From positions 1 to 64,000 of the forward strand of contig JAZKEU010000019.1 of NCBI GenBank assembly GCA_040386775.1: a DNA stretch of 64,000 bases, written 5' to 3'. The notes beneath the pieces are model-generated. The model made no database searches. It saw only the letters and a list, made by a program, of their open reading frames with translations, and was not told where the DNA came from. The position numbers were made by a program, and so were the translations under genes. Below, piece after piece: positions 8,739 to 16,818 of the stretch (position 1 is the first letter of the stretch; each line of letters begins with the position of its first letter). The stretch is from Bdellovibrionota bacterium (lineage in GTDB: Bacteria; Bdellovibrionota; Bdellovibrionia; Bdellovibrionales; JAEYZS01).

Positions 8739-9308
8739 ATGAAAACATCATTAATCGCAGTGTTAGCCTTGATTTCAATAAACTCATTTGCAAGTATTGA
8801 TAACCCACTCAAATCAGAGCATATCGATTTTTCGAAGATCGTGCTGAACAAGTACATCGAACCGAGAGCCGAAATCATTGTCGAAAAAATTCAATCCCAA
8901 GAAGACAATCGCGTAACGGCATATTTCATATTCGAAAAAAAGATCAACGATCTAGATAAAAAGTTAATCATGCATGTTTTTGATTTGAACGGTGATGGCC
9001 GCATGGACATGGCAAAGTTTTTTACAAATAAAACCATCGTAAAAGCAGAATACGATTTAGATTACGATGGCAAAGTCGATGACGTTAGTGAATACGATCC
9101 AAAGACCGGCGAGCTGATGAAGAAAACAATTTCTCAAGGAGCTTCTAACCTTTGGAAGTATTGGCACAAGGGCGAATTAAGACTGATGGAAACGGATCGC
9201 AACAATGACAAGAAGCCAGACATGTGGGTTCATTACAGAAAAGATAAAGTGGTCAAAACAGAAGTGGATTCTAGTTATGACGGAAAATCTATCAAGCCAG
9301 TAAAGTAA
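8739..9308 (+). CDS. Secreted protein with EF-hand/dockerin-like Asp repeats
   Basis: 189 aa with a signal peptide (probable cleavage after NSFAS). Three spaced calcium-loop-like segments are visible: DLNGDGRMD, DLDYDGKVDD and DRNNDKKPD, each followed by an aromatic/hydrophobic strand. This D-x-[DN]-x-[DNK]-x-x-D spacing suggests calcium binding outside the cytoplasm, without the flanking helices of true EF-hands. No enzyme motif is visible. The gene lacks a ribosome site. Function unknown. Confidence 0.7.
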   Translation: MKTSLIAVLALISINSFASIDNPLKSEHIDFSKIVLNKYIEPRAEIIVEKIQSQEDNRVTAYFIFEKKINDLDKKLIMHVFDLNGDGRMDMAKFFTNKTIVKAEYDLDYDGKVDDVSEYDPKTGELMKKTISQGASNLWKYWHKGELRLMETDRNNDKKPDMWVHYRKDKVVKTEVDSSYDGKSIKPVK

Positions 9309-9384
9309 TTCTCAAAAGGTACCCCTTAGTTTTTCGTACTGTCGTCGCGTCAGAACTTTCAACAAAGAAGTGGTTTGAGGCGAG

Positions 9385-9819
9385 CTATTTCTTAGTCCAA
9401 CAGTCGATCTGCGCACTTTTCGGTCCATTAATTAAAACCTTTGCGCTATTTGCGGCATCGCCCGCTGACAAGGGAAGCCTGATATCAAAACGTTTAAGAC
9501 TTTCCTTCGAATTAGGGCCGTACTTACCGTTAATATCTATATACTGCCAAACACTTATGGATCGTTCTTTCTCGACTAGCAATAGCCCTGATGCTTTATC
9601 ATAGCTAGCTTCACGACGAAGAAGCAATCGAGCCGGCCCTGTAATGTCCTCGATGGCAAACTTGAGAACAGGAGAGTCCTCAATGCTTGCACCCTCTACG
9701 CGAAACTCGAATTTTTGGTGTGTAGCTCCACTTCTGAAGTGACAGATATCAACTTCTGCGAACGCATTTGATGCCAATAAAGTTGCCAAGAGACAAATTG
9801 TGGAAAGTACTAATTTCAT
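9385..9819 (-). CDS. Small secreted protein of unknown function
   Basis: 144 aa. I start at ATG 9819 because AAAGGAG stands 5 nt upstream; a longer frame to 9849 has no such site and would bury the signal peptide. The signal peptide probably ends at NAFAE. The mature domain carries two Cys (VDICHF near the N-terminus and IDCWTKK at the C-terminus), likely a disulfide in the periplasm. It is otherwise beta-rich. No family is recognised. The downstream convergent gap 9309-9384 shows no clear terminator. Confidence 0.65.
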   Translation of the reverse strand: MKLVLSTICLLATLLASNAFAEVDICHFRSGATHQKFEFRVEGASIEDSPVLKFAIEDITGPARLLLRREASYDKASGLLLVEKERSISVWQYIDINGKYGPNSKESLKRFDIRLPLSAGDAANSAKVLINGPKSAQIDCWTKK

Positions 9820-9886
9820 AAAAACTCCTTTAGTTGAATTTAAACCCATTAAATCTACGAACTACATCACTTCTCATAAATATTTT

Positions 9887-10456
9887 TTATTGTTTCCAGC
9901 AATAGGTGTAGAACTCCCTTTCTTTTGGTGTGCCAAATCGTATGACTGTTTTTGAAATCACAAGGTTTTCATTTACTCTACTGAAATCTTTTATAGGCAT
10001 TACTTTCTTTGGATCATCAAATGGAAAAGATGGTGTAAGTGCTATTAAGTCGGTTGGAGTTTGGATCATAATTATTCTTGCAGCAATTGCCCTCACTTGG
10101 GAGTCTGTGCCCACTTCAAGAGCTTCAGCAAGGAGAATAGTTCTAGTTTTATCTGTGGCCTCAGGAAAAAGCGGGCCATGCGCGGGCTGACCCTTTTCGT
10201 ATACATAATTATATTTTTTTAGAGCAACTCCCTCTCTGATATAATTCCAATCTTTGCTTGCCTTCGCACAACGTATTGCACTGGAACTTTTGAAAATATC
10301 AAAATCTGAGAACTGCGCCGCAGTTGAGGACTCTTCATATAACATCTTTAAAACTTCATATGGACTTGCATTAGGATGTGCGGCTTGTATTCTTTCAACC
10401 GGGCTTGCCACTGATAAACTCGAACTGATAAAAATAGCAATAAAAATGAATTTCAT
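9887..10456 (-). CDS. Secreted protein of unknown function
   Basis: 189 aa from ATG 10456, preceded by AAAGGGG. A signal peptide ends near SVASP. The mature part begins with an amphipathic helix (VERIQAAHPNASPYEVLKMLYEE) and has two Cys (RCAKASK and YTYCWKQ at the extreme C-terminus), suggesting a disulfide-bonded periplasmic protein. It stands just upstream of the 9385-9819 gene on the same strand, separated by 67 nt, and both end with a Cys-Trp-Lys pattern, so they may form one transcription unit. Confidence 0.62.
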   Translation of the reverse strand: MKFIFIAIFISSSLSVASPVERIQAAHPNASPYEVLKMLYEESSTAAQFSDFDIFKSSSAIRCAKASKDWNYIREGVALKKYNYVYEKGQPAHGPLFPEATDKTRTILLAEALEVGTDSQVRAIAARIIMIQTPTDLIALTPSFPFDDPKKVMPIKDFSRVNENLVISKTVIRFGTPKEREFYTYCWKQ

Positions 10457-10594
10457 AAATTTTCCCCTTTCAAGGTCTAAAATTAAACTCACCATAATGG
10501 GAACATTTTAAAATTGAAATAGAGAACAATTTAAAATGTCACAATGTGGGGCAAAAAATGCACCACTAGGTATTTTTTTACAAAATTCATTTTT

Positions 10595-10625
10595 TTAACA
10601 AGCTCAAAACCTAATATGTTATAAC
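10595..10625 (+). promoter_or_regulatory. Promoter placing transcription start at the ATG of the TIGR02147 gene
   Basis: TTAACA (10595-10600, 5/6 match) and an extended -10, TG-T-TATAAC (10617-10625), precede the ATG at 10633 by 7 nt. The spacer is 19 bp, which the extended -10 could offset. No Shine-Dalgarno exists, so a leaderless message is predicted. Confidence 0.55.
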
Positions 10626-10632
10626 CCTCTCT

Positions 10633-11412
10633 ATGAACTTTATAGATACAAAGAACGAAGAATTTAGATTGCTCCTTCAACAGGAGTTTGCTCATCGTAC
10701 AGCTAAGAATCCAAATTACTCCTTACGTAGTTTTGCAAGATACTTAGACTTCGATCATAGCTCGCTATCAGGTATTTTATCAGGTAAACGCGCTATTACT
10801 CATAAAACTATTCAAAAACTTTCTCCTAAGCTGAATCTTAAACCTCGGGTTTATATGCATCTATTGAGTGGGTTGTCCTTTGCTGAAATGACGACAGATC
10901 ATCAAAGGTTAGAAGAAAGTACTTTCTCTTATATGTCAGAATGGGTTTATGATGCAGTTTTAGAATTGACACGCGTTAAGGGATTTAAGTTCTCAGATGA
11001 GACCGTAGCTAAAAAATTAGGAATTAATATCATTTATGCAAGATCAGTTATTCAGACTCTTTTAAGTTTAAAGCTTCTCTGTAAAGAGGGGAAAAACTAT
11101 AAATTAGCACTTAAAAGAACAACCAATTTATCTAGTAATGAGCACACCAGTGCTGCCTTAAGAAAATATCAAAAATCTTTGTTAGAAAAATCGATTCTTG
11201 CATTGGATACAGTTGAACGAAGCGAAAGAGATCATACGTCTTCTACATTTGCTATTAATAAAGAAGATCTCCCTAAAATAAAAAAAATAATTCAAAAATT
11301 TAGATATGAAATATCTGAATTTGTACAGAGGAAAGAAGAAAAAATGAATGACGTTTATAGCCTTCAGGTTTCATTTTTCCCCCTCACTCAAATACAAAAG
11401 AAGGAAAAATGA
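10633..11412 (+). CDS. TIGR02147-family regulator
   Basis: 259 aa. The N-terminal third is a lambda-repressor-like HTH (SLRSFARYLDFDHSSLSGILSGKRAITHKTIQKLS), followed by the conserved middle region with a second winged-helix-like part (VAKKLGINIIYARSVIQTLLSLKLL) and the C-terminal regulatory domain ending in a FFPLTQ-type strand. TIGR02147 (DUF4423) proteins are known mainly from Bdellovibrio and Fibrobacter relatives, so the gene is also a taxonomic pointer. It overlaps the next lipoprotein gene by 4 nt and probably controls it. It has no ribosome site. Its codons and those of its partner look AT-richer than the neighbours, by eye. Confidence 0.85.
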   Translation: MNFIDTKNEEFRLLLQQEFAHRTAKNPNYSLRSFARYLDFDHSSLSGILSGKRAITHKTIQKLSPKLNLKPRVYMHLLSGLSFAEMTTDHQRLEESTFSYMSEWVYDAVLELTRVKGFKFSDETVAKKLGINIIYARSVIQTLLSLKLLCKEGKNYKLALKRTTNLSSNEHTSAALRKYQKSLLEKSILALDTVERSERDHTSSTFAINKEDLPKIKKIIQKFRYEISEFVQRKEEKMNDVYSLQVSFFPLTQIQKKEK

Positions 11413-12617
11413 AACACTTTTTATTATCTGTAATATCTATCAATGTTCTATTTATAGGATGTGGAAGAAACAATCAGCAACCTTCGCATCCAGCGAACTC
11501 TAGTGTAACTCAAGAACAAGATCGCGGTGGTGGCAATTTTACGACAGCATTATTTTGGGAAAAAGCTTTGAGTGAAATTAAGCCTAAATTAGAATCCTTA
11601 GAAGATGAAACTATAATATCGAAAGAAGATAAAGAGAATCTAATTAAATTAATTGATAAAAATATTGTAGAAGTAAGGCTAACAGAAGAGCCACTCTATA
11701 TTGTAAAAGATAACGAATCAATTCCTGTTGATGCCGTTAATTATCCAGCACAAAAATTGATTGAATTGTATAAACCTGTTTGGATGGATATGGTCAAGGA
11801 CGGCTATGTTGTTAATTATCTTATCCTTCATGAATTTTTAGGATTAGCAAAAATAGATGATACAAATTATAAAGTCAGCGCAGAAATCATGCCAGCAGTA
11901 AAAATGAAAATTTCTTTTAGTTCTAATCAAGTGAGCTGTAGGGTTTCTGGAAAGTTTTTATTTTATGATGAAAAAGAATGGCTCATTCGTGATATGCCAG
12001 AGTCAGAACCTGTCGTAAAAAAATTTTCAGAACAACAATCTGTAAATAATGCTTCTTATAATAAAAATGATATTTCTATCAAAGCAATGCGTATGGATTT
12101 ACCTGTTGTTACTGATACACAAGCTCAACCTGATTCTGAATATTATGTTGTTGTGGATATTCAGCTTGTAAATTCTTACAAACATCGCGGAATATGGGAT
12201 GCATTCAATGAATTTTTCCATGAACCTGCAAAGCTAAATATTACATGGAGATTGTTAGAAAAATTTCCTAATGGAAAAATTGGTTCTCTTGCAATAGCTC
12301 AAAGTTCCACAAGCACTACTGATGAAATGAGTGATGGTGCGACTCTTTCCGAAAATATTCCGGTTTCTTCATTCGCTGAAAAATTATCACAAAATGGTTT
12401 TACATTGGGGTTGGCACCACACAAAGGAGAAATGAGTAGCATGTTTCATTCTTACAATATTGCAGGTTTTTTACAGCAAACAGCTTCTTCTCAGGGGCTA
12501 AAAGGTGAAGCCGCAAATTTATTTGTTATTAATAAAGTATTAAAAGGCTTCCCTAAGGCAATGCCATTTAGAGTTTGGGTGAGCTGTAGTTTATTAGCGC
12601 CAACATCAGTGGAATAG
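11409..12617 (+). CDS. Lipoprotein paired with the TIGR02147 regulator
   Basis: 402 aa with lipobox IGC (Cys18) after a hydrophobic signal, so it is lipid-anchored outside the cytoplasm. The start overlaps the regulator's stop by 4 nt (ATGA), indicating translational coupling. After a polar linker a DRGGGN motif and later LILHEFLGLAKIDDTNY recur as I know them from exported Bdellovibrio proteins; HEFLG looks like an HExxH site lacking the third ligand. No catalytic family can be assigned. The context suggests a regulated cell-surface or predation-linked lipoprotein (inference). Confidence 0.72.
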   Translation: MKHFLLSVISINVLFIGCGRNNQQPSHPANSSVTQEQDRGGGNFTTALFWEKALSEIKPKLESLEDETIISKEDKENLIKLIDKNIVEVRLTEEPLYIVKDNESIPVDAVNYPAQKLIELYKPVWMDMVKDGYVVNYLILHEFLGLAKIDDTNYKVSAEIMPAVKMKISFSSNQVSCRVSGKFLFYDEKEWLIRDMPESEPVVKKFSEQQSVNNASYNKNDISIKAMRMDLPVVTDTQAQPDSEYYVVVDIQLVNSYKHRGIWDAFNEFFHEPAKLNITWRLLEKFPNGKIGSLAIAQSSTSTTDEMSDGATLSENIPVSSFAEKLSQNGFTLGLAPHKGEMSSMFHSYNIAGFLQQTASSQGLKGEAANLFVINKVLKGFPKAMPFRVWVSCSLLAPTSVE

Positions 12618-12665
12618 AAACTATAGTATTCCGGCTACTTTTATTTCAATCCACCAAATCTAATT

Positions 12666-13526
12666 TTATTGAACGATTTGTCTGACGATTGCGCCTTTGA
12701 ATGAAGGATTTTCTTTGATTTTTTCTAGGTATTCCTTCGCAGACTTCACTGTACCGAAAGTTCCAACGCCCACTCTGTACCATGATTTTCCATCAACATT
12801 TGCAGAAATGTATGAAGCTACATAACCTTTGCTATTTAAATCACTAACTCTAGATTTTGCTTCTGTTTCTGTTTGGTGAGATGAAACCTGGATCGTGTAT
12901 TTTCCTTTTGCATCAGCAGAAACTGTTGCCGGGAGATCAGCCATTGCTTTTTTTGTGTCCGCAGGCTTTGCAACTGCTTCAAGAGGAGCTTTGTTGGAAG
13001 CGATTTTTTCGGCAGCTTTTTGGTTTAGATCTTTACCGTGATATTCATCAACTTTTTTTCCAGATCTTTCGGCAATTGATTTTGCAGCTTTTTCGCTAGC
13101 AGATTTTTCTTCTGAAGGCATTTTTGAATCGATTGGTTTGTTACCAGCAGCAGGTTTGTTATGCAATTCAATGTCGATTGAATTTGATTCTGTGTTAGCA
13201 ACAGTTCTTTCTGCTTTGTGTTCCGTGGGTTTCTTTTCTTGTACGAATTCTTCAGCAAGTTTTGCGACGTCTTCGTTGGAAAGAATTTCTGAAGGTTCAA
13301 CTTCAATTCCATCACCAGGGATTGATGCTGTTGAGCGGCTTTGGCCAGAATCTTTGTTGTACTCATTTTCAAGTGAAGCAAGTCTATGTTGGCTGTCTGA
13401 GAATTGTTTTCCAACGAATGTTCCTACGCTAAAAGACAATAGCGAAATAAAGAACACTAGAATTAACTTAACGATAGTATCGGTTTTTGAACCGCCACGT
13501 TGATTTATTAGATGATTTAACTTCAT
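12666..13526 (-). CDS. Membrane-anchored SPOR-domain protein
   Basis: 286 aa from ATG 13526, with GGGGAGAGA upstream; a longer frame to 13610 has an unlikely Tyr-rich leader. One transmembrane segment (near residues 17-39) follows a short cytoplasmic tail. A long low-complexity Lys/Ala/Glu linker crosses the periplasm. The C-terminal 75 residues (GKYTIQVSSHQTETEAKSRV to IVRQI) form a SPOR domain that binds denuded septal peptidoglycan, so a cell-division role like FtsN or DedD is likely. The gene stands alone between convergent and divergent neighbours. Confidence 0.85.
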   Translation of the reverse strand: MKLNHLINQRGGSKTDTIVKLILVFFISLLSFSVGTFVGKQFSDSQHRLASLENEYNKDSGQSRSTASIPGDGIEVEPSEILSNEDVAKLAEEFVQEKKPTEHKAERTVANTESNSIDIELHNKPAAGNKPIDSKMPSEEKSASEKAAKSIAERSGKKVDEYHGKDLNQKAAEKIASNKAPLEAVAKPADTKKAMADLPATVSADAKGKYTIQVSSHQTETEAKSRVSDLNSKGYVASYISANVDGKSWYRVGVGTFGTVKSAKEYLEKIKENPSFKGAIVRQIVQ

Positions 13527-13683
13527 AATACTCTCTCCCCGCGTAATGACACACAACCTAGTTTCATATCGGTAATAATAATAAAAGCTACATCTTTTAT
13601 TATTACACATAATATATGACTCACCATTTTATTTTTCTGGTGAATAAGATATTTGTCAAAGCCCGAATGCTTATTCTCTAAGC

Positions 13684-13714
13684 TTGACTAAAGGTTAGTT
13701 TGTGAGTCAAGACT
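13684..13714 (+). promoter_or_regulatory. Possible leaderless promoter of the inositol monophosphatase gene
   Basis: TTGACT (13684-13689) lies at the -35 distance from the ATG at 13721 if transcription starts there. The -10 region (near 13709-13714) is weak, and the gene has no Shine-Dalgarno. CTTGACT is also one arm of an inverted repeat with AGTCAAG at 13705-13711. Confidence 0.3.
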
Positions 13715-13720
13715 ATAGCC

Positions 13721-14521
13721 ATGAAACTCCCAAAAGTGAACGATAAATACTTGTCTGGCGTGTTGCGTGTAGCGGTTGAAGCTGCTTTGAAAGCGCGCAA
13801 AGTTCACATGATTTATTATAAAAAATTGACGAACATCCAAAACAAGCTCGATCAAAGTCTTGTGAGTGAGGCCGATCAGAAGAGTGAAAAGGTCATTCGA
13901 CATCTCATTCGTAAAAAGTTTCCTGATATTGACATTCTAGGAGAAGAAGAAGGCCTCGAAAAACGTGATGGAAGCCGCAGTAGGTGGTTGATTGATCCTC
14001 TCGACGGCACTACAAACTATGTGCATGGTTATCCATTTTTTTGTTCTAGCATTGCGTTAGAAGTGGATGGAATCATTCAAGTTGGCGTGGTGGACTCAGC
14101 CCTTTTTGAAAAAACCTATATTGCCGTTCGTGGGTATGGGGCCTTTGTAAACAATAAGAAAATTTCGGTTTCAAAATCCAAAACAATTCCCGAAAGCCTC
14201 GTGGCAACGGGTTTTTCTACTTACGGTGGAGCAAAGCTCGATCTTGAGATGACTGTTTTCCAAAAACTTATAGAAAGAAGTCGTGGAGTCAGAAGATCGG
14301 GTTCCGCCGCCCTTGAACTTTGTATGCTTGCGGAAGGTGCTCTCGATGGATTTTGGGAATATGGACTTAAGCCTTGGGACACAGGCGCTGGAAGCCTTAT
14401 GGTCGAAGAGGCTGGTGGAAAAGTGACAAATGAAAAAGGTCAAAAGTTTCATCCCGACCAAGACGTCGTTGTCGCAAGCAATGGCATAATTCACAAAGAA
14501 CTCATCAATCTCATCAAATAA
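13721..14521 (+). CDS. suhB: Inositol-1-monophosphatase family protein (SuhB-like)
   Basis: 266 aa, standard for the Mg/Li-sensitive inositol phosphatase family. Metal-site motifs are intact: GEEEG (metal Glu), WLIDPLDGTTNYVHG (DPxDGT signature, near residues 89-103) and PWDTGAGSLMVEEAGG near residue 220. It hydrolyses inositol-1-phosphate or related sugar phosphates in the cytoplasm; SuhB homologues also bind the transcription antitermination complex. It lies just upstream of the flagellar operon but is separated from it by a hairpin and the sigma-54 promoter, so it is probably a separate unit. Confidence 0.9.
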   Translation: MKLPKVNDKYLSGVLRVAVEAALKARKVHMIYYKKLTNIQNKLDQSLVSEADQKSEKVIRHLIRKKFPDIDILGEEEGLEKRDGSRSRWLIDPLDGTTNYVHGYPFFCSSIALEVDGIIQVGVVDSALFEKTYIAVRGYGAFVNNKKISVSKSKTIPESLVATGFSTYGGAKLDLEMTVFQKLIERSRGVRRSGSAALELCMLAEGALDGFWEYGLKPWDTGAGSLMVEEAGGKVTNEKGQKFHPDQDVVVASNGIIHKELINLIK

Positions 14522-14561
14522 ACAGAACAAGTAATAATTCGGATTTAAATCCCAATATTGT

Positions 14562-14622
14562 TGTCAAAAAATTAACTCGACTGTTCGAGTTTTGAGTCAA
14601 AATTCCAGAAGGGTTTTTGACA
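14562..14622 (+). promoter_or_regulatory. Cluster of TCAAAA elements upstream of the flagellar promoter
   Basis: TGTCAAAAA (14562-14570), GAGTCAAAA (around 14595-14603) and the inverted TTTTTGACA (14614-14622) share a TCAAAA core. They lie roughly 60-120 bp upstream of the sigma-54 promoter, where enhancer-binding activators usually bind. The repeats are seen; the enhancer role is inferred. Confidence 0.4.
14574..14591 (+). terminator. Hairpin after suhB
   Basis: AACTCGA (14574-14580) and TCGAGTT (14585-14591) form a 7-bp stem with a CTGT loop and a short T run. It may be a weak terminator for suhB or part of the upstream regulatory region of the flagellar promoter. Confidence 0.4.
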
Positions 14623-14681
14623 TCTGTTTGCCAATTCAAAAATATGAAATTTAAAACACATCATTTAGACGATGGTCCAGC

Positions 14682-14697
14682 TGGCACTATAGTTGCT
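14682..14697 (+). promoter_or_regulatory. Sigma-54 promoter of the fliL flagellar operon
   Basis: TGGCAC (14682-14687), five bases and TTGCT (14693-14697) match the -24/-12 consensus of sigma-54 exactly, including the invariant GG and GC pairs 10 bp apart. The predicted start near 14708 precedes the fliL ribosome site at 14731. It implies RpoN plus an enhancer-binding activator control of the export operon, as in many polar flagellates. Confidence 0.8.
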
Positions 14698-14743
14698 TTG
14701 TTTTACAGATGAGAGAGTTTTATCTAAGCAAAGGAGTCTAGTC

Positions 14744-15289
14744 GTGGCAGAAGAAAAAGCCAAAACCGAAGCAGCCCCAGCAGCATCAGATGCCGGAGCT
14801 ACTACAAAAGAAAAACCGACGCTGTTTATCGCGCTCAGTGTGTTCAATATTATTGTCGTTCTTGGGGTTGGCGTAATGCTTTTCCTTGGAAAGAAAAAAC
14901 AGGACCATGTTGCCACTATTGATCAAGTTGTTGAAGGCGAAAAGCACGAACAAGAAAAAGAAGCATCGGATGATCCGTTCATTGGTGAATTCATCCCAAT
15001 GGAAACGTTCTTTGTTAACCTGGCAGGAAGTCGTGGTGGGAAGATCGCACGCGTGACTCTAGAGCTAGAGATAGAAGATAAGAATTCTGATATCACAGAG
15101 GAAATCGAAAGAAGAAAACCTCAAATCAGAGACATCATTATTATTCTGCTCTCTAGTAAAACATATGAGCAAATTTCCAGCAAAGAAGGCAAAGATAATT
15201 TAAGAGAAGAAGTAAAAGGAAGACTGAACTCGTTCCTTACTAAGGGAAAAATTAAGAGCATTCTGTTTACAGAATTCTTGTTGAATTGA
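14744..15289 (+). CDS. fliL: Flagellar basal body-associated protein FliL
   Basis: 181 aa from GTG 14744, chosen because AAGGAG is 7 nt upstream; the open frame extends to 14693 but would overlap the sigma-54 promoter. A cytoplasmic Ala/Glu-rich tail, one transmembrane segment (FIALSVFNIIVVLGVGVMLF) and a periplasmic FliL domain (MNETFFVNLAGS-like start at MEТFFVNLAGSRGGKIARV, ending LFTEFLLN) are present. FliL forms rings around MotB in the stator. First gene of the operon. Confidence 0.9.
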   Translation: MAEEKAKTEAAPAASDAGATTKEKPTLFIALSVFNIIVVLGVGVMLFLGKKKQDHVATIDQVVEGEKHEQEKEASDDPFIGEFIPMETFFVNLAGSRGGKIARVTLELEIEDKNSDITEEIERRKPQIRDIIIILLSSKTYEQISSKEGKDNLREEVKGRLNSFLTKGKIKSILFTEFLLN

Positions 15290-15298
15290 TTGATTGGT

Positions 15299-15327
15299 TC
15301 AGCGCCGAAAAAATTGTCAGGCGCTGA
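15299..15327 (+). other. Intercistronic hairpin between fliL and fliM
   Basis: TCAGCGCC (15299-15306) and GGCGCTGA (15320-15327) form a GC-rich 8-bp stem with a 13-nt loop and no T run. It probably shapes message stability or differential expression within the operon rather than stopping transcription. Confidence 0.5.
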
Positions 15328-15350
15328 CACACGAATTGATGGAGTAATTC

Positions 15351-16340
15351 ATGAATCAAGTATTGTCACAAAGTGAAGTTGATGCCCTACTAGCGGCGGT
15401 CTCCGAAGGAGATTCGAACCAGTCGTCTGGCTCAGGTGGTGCTACGCAATCCAACGACAAGGGTGTTGTTGTTTACGATCTGACTTCCCAAGATAGAATT
15501 ATTAGAGCGAGATTTCCTCAGCTCGACGTGATCTATGAGAAATTCATGAGAGCCTTCAGGGTTTCTCTTTCTTCTGCATTGAGAAAGATCGCAACTCTGA
15601 ATCACGCTTCAACAGACTTCTTAAAATTCGGAGAGTTCATCAATACGCTTCCTTTGCCGACATCTATGTCTGTATTGAGATTCAACGAATTGAGAGGTTC
15701 TGCGCTTTTTGTTATCGAAAGTAAATTGGCTTATTCACTCGTAGATAGTTTCTTTGGTGGAACTGACCGTCCTTACACAAAGGCCGACGGAAAAGAATTT
15801 ACGCCAATCGAGTTATCAATAATTAGAAAAGTGGTTGAGCTTGCAATTACAGACCTAGAGAACGCTTGGTCTTCGGTGCATAGAATTGATTGTCACTTCG
15901 TTAGAACAGAAGTGAACCCACAATTCGTGGGTATTGTTCCGCCAACGGATGTGGTGATCGCATCAACGTTTGACGTTGAATTAGAGAACGCCAACGGAAC
16001 AATCACAGTGGTAATTCCATACGCTACGATCGAACCGATCAAACAAAAATTGGCGAGCGGATTCCAAATCGAATCAGATCAAACAGATAAAAATTTATGG
16101 AACTCAGTTTTAAAAGAACAATTGCTAGATACAGAAGCAGAGATTCTTGTTCAATTGGGTGAAACTTCAATTCAAATGGAAGATTTAATGCGCTTAAAGG
16201 TGGGAGACGTGATTCCTTTAAGCCAAGACGTGACGGGTGAATTTGATATGCAGATCGAAGGCGTAAAAAAATTCAAGTCTTACTATGGTGTGAGCCATGG
16301 AAATCGCGCAGTAAAACTAACTAGAAAGATAACGAAATAA
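15351..16340 (+). CDS. fliM: Flagellar motor switch protein FliM
   Basis: 329 aa, normal for FliM. The N-terminus MNQVLSQSEVDALLAAV contains the LSQSEIDALL-type CheY-P-binding segment. The middle CheC-like domain contains GSALFVIESKLAYSLVDSFFGG, and the C-terminal SpoA domain (LNNSVLKEQL-like region, LKVGDVIPL, GVSHGNRAVKLTRKI) joins FliN in the C-ring. GGAG precedes the ATG. Controls rotation direction and torque at the motor. Confidence 0.95.
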   Translation: MNQVLSQSEVDALLAAVSEGDSNQSSGSGGATQSNDKGVVVYDLTSQDRIIRARFPQLDVIYEKFMRAFRVSLSSALRKIATLNHASTDFLKFGEFINTLPLPTSMSVLRFNELRGSALFVIESKLAYSLVDSFFGGTDRPYTKADGKEFTPIELSIIRKVVELAITDLENAWSSVHRIDCHFVRTEVNPQFVGIVPPTDVVIASTFDVELENANGTITVVIPYATIEPIKQKLASGFQIESDQTDKNLWNSVLKEQLLDTEAEILVQLGETSIQMEDLMRLKVGDVIPLSQDVTGEFDMQIEGVKKFKSYYGVSHGNRAVKLTRKITK

Positions 16341-16386
16341 ACGTACTAAGAACATCGGATTCTTAGTGTATCCGGAGGAGATGAAC

Positions 16387-16749
16387 ATGGCAGATCAAAA
16401 CGCAGCGCCAAAAGTAGAGGCAGCACCGAACGCTGAACCACTTAAGGCAGTTCCGTTAGCGGCAGAGCCTGTTAAGAGTGCGGGAGCAGATAGAAATATC
16501 GACCTCATTTTAGACATTCCGCTGAAGTTAACGGTAGAACTAGGAAGAACAAAGATGCTCGTATCAGAGTTACTGAATCTAGGCCAAGGAAGTGTTGTTG
16601 AATTGAACAAACTTGCCGGTGAGCCCATGGAAATTTTAGTGAACGACAAATTGATCGCAAGAGGCGAGGCCGTTGTTGTGAACGAAAAATTTGGTGTGAG
16701 ATTAACGGACGTGATCTCTCCGCAAGAACGCGTAGAACAACTCAAATAG
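16387..16749 (+). CDS. fliN: Flagellar motor switch protein FliN
   Basis: 120 aa from ATG 16387, the ATG 6 nt after GGAGGAG (16374-16380); the ATG at 16381 abuts the Shine-Dalgarno. An Ala/Pro/Glu-rich N-terminal 38 residues precede the SpoA domain (DIPLKLTVELGRTKMLVSEL, NLGQGSVVEL, VNDKLIARGEAVVV). It forms the base of the C-ring together with FliM. The gap to fliO holds two CAAAGTTAGAG direct repeats around 16780-16800. Confidence 0.94.
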   Translation: MADQNAAPKVEAAPNAEPLKAVPLAAEPVKSAGADRNIDLILDIPLKLTVELGRTKMLVSELLNLGQGSVVELNKLAGEPMEILVNDKLIARGEAVVVNEKFGVRLTDVISPQERVEQLK

Positions 16750-16818
16750 TAACACTGTTTTTGCACCAGGCTTAACCAAAGTTAGAGGCCAAAGTTAGAG
16801 CATGAGGGGATTCGAAAA

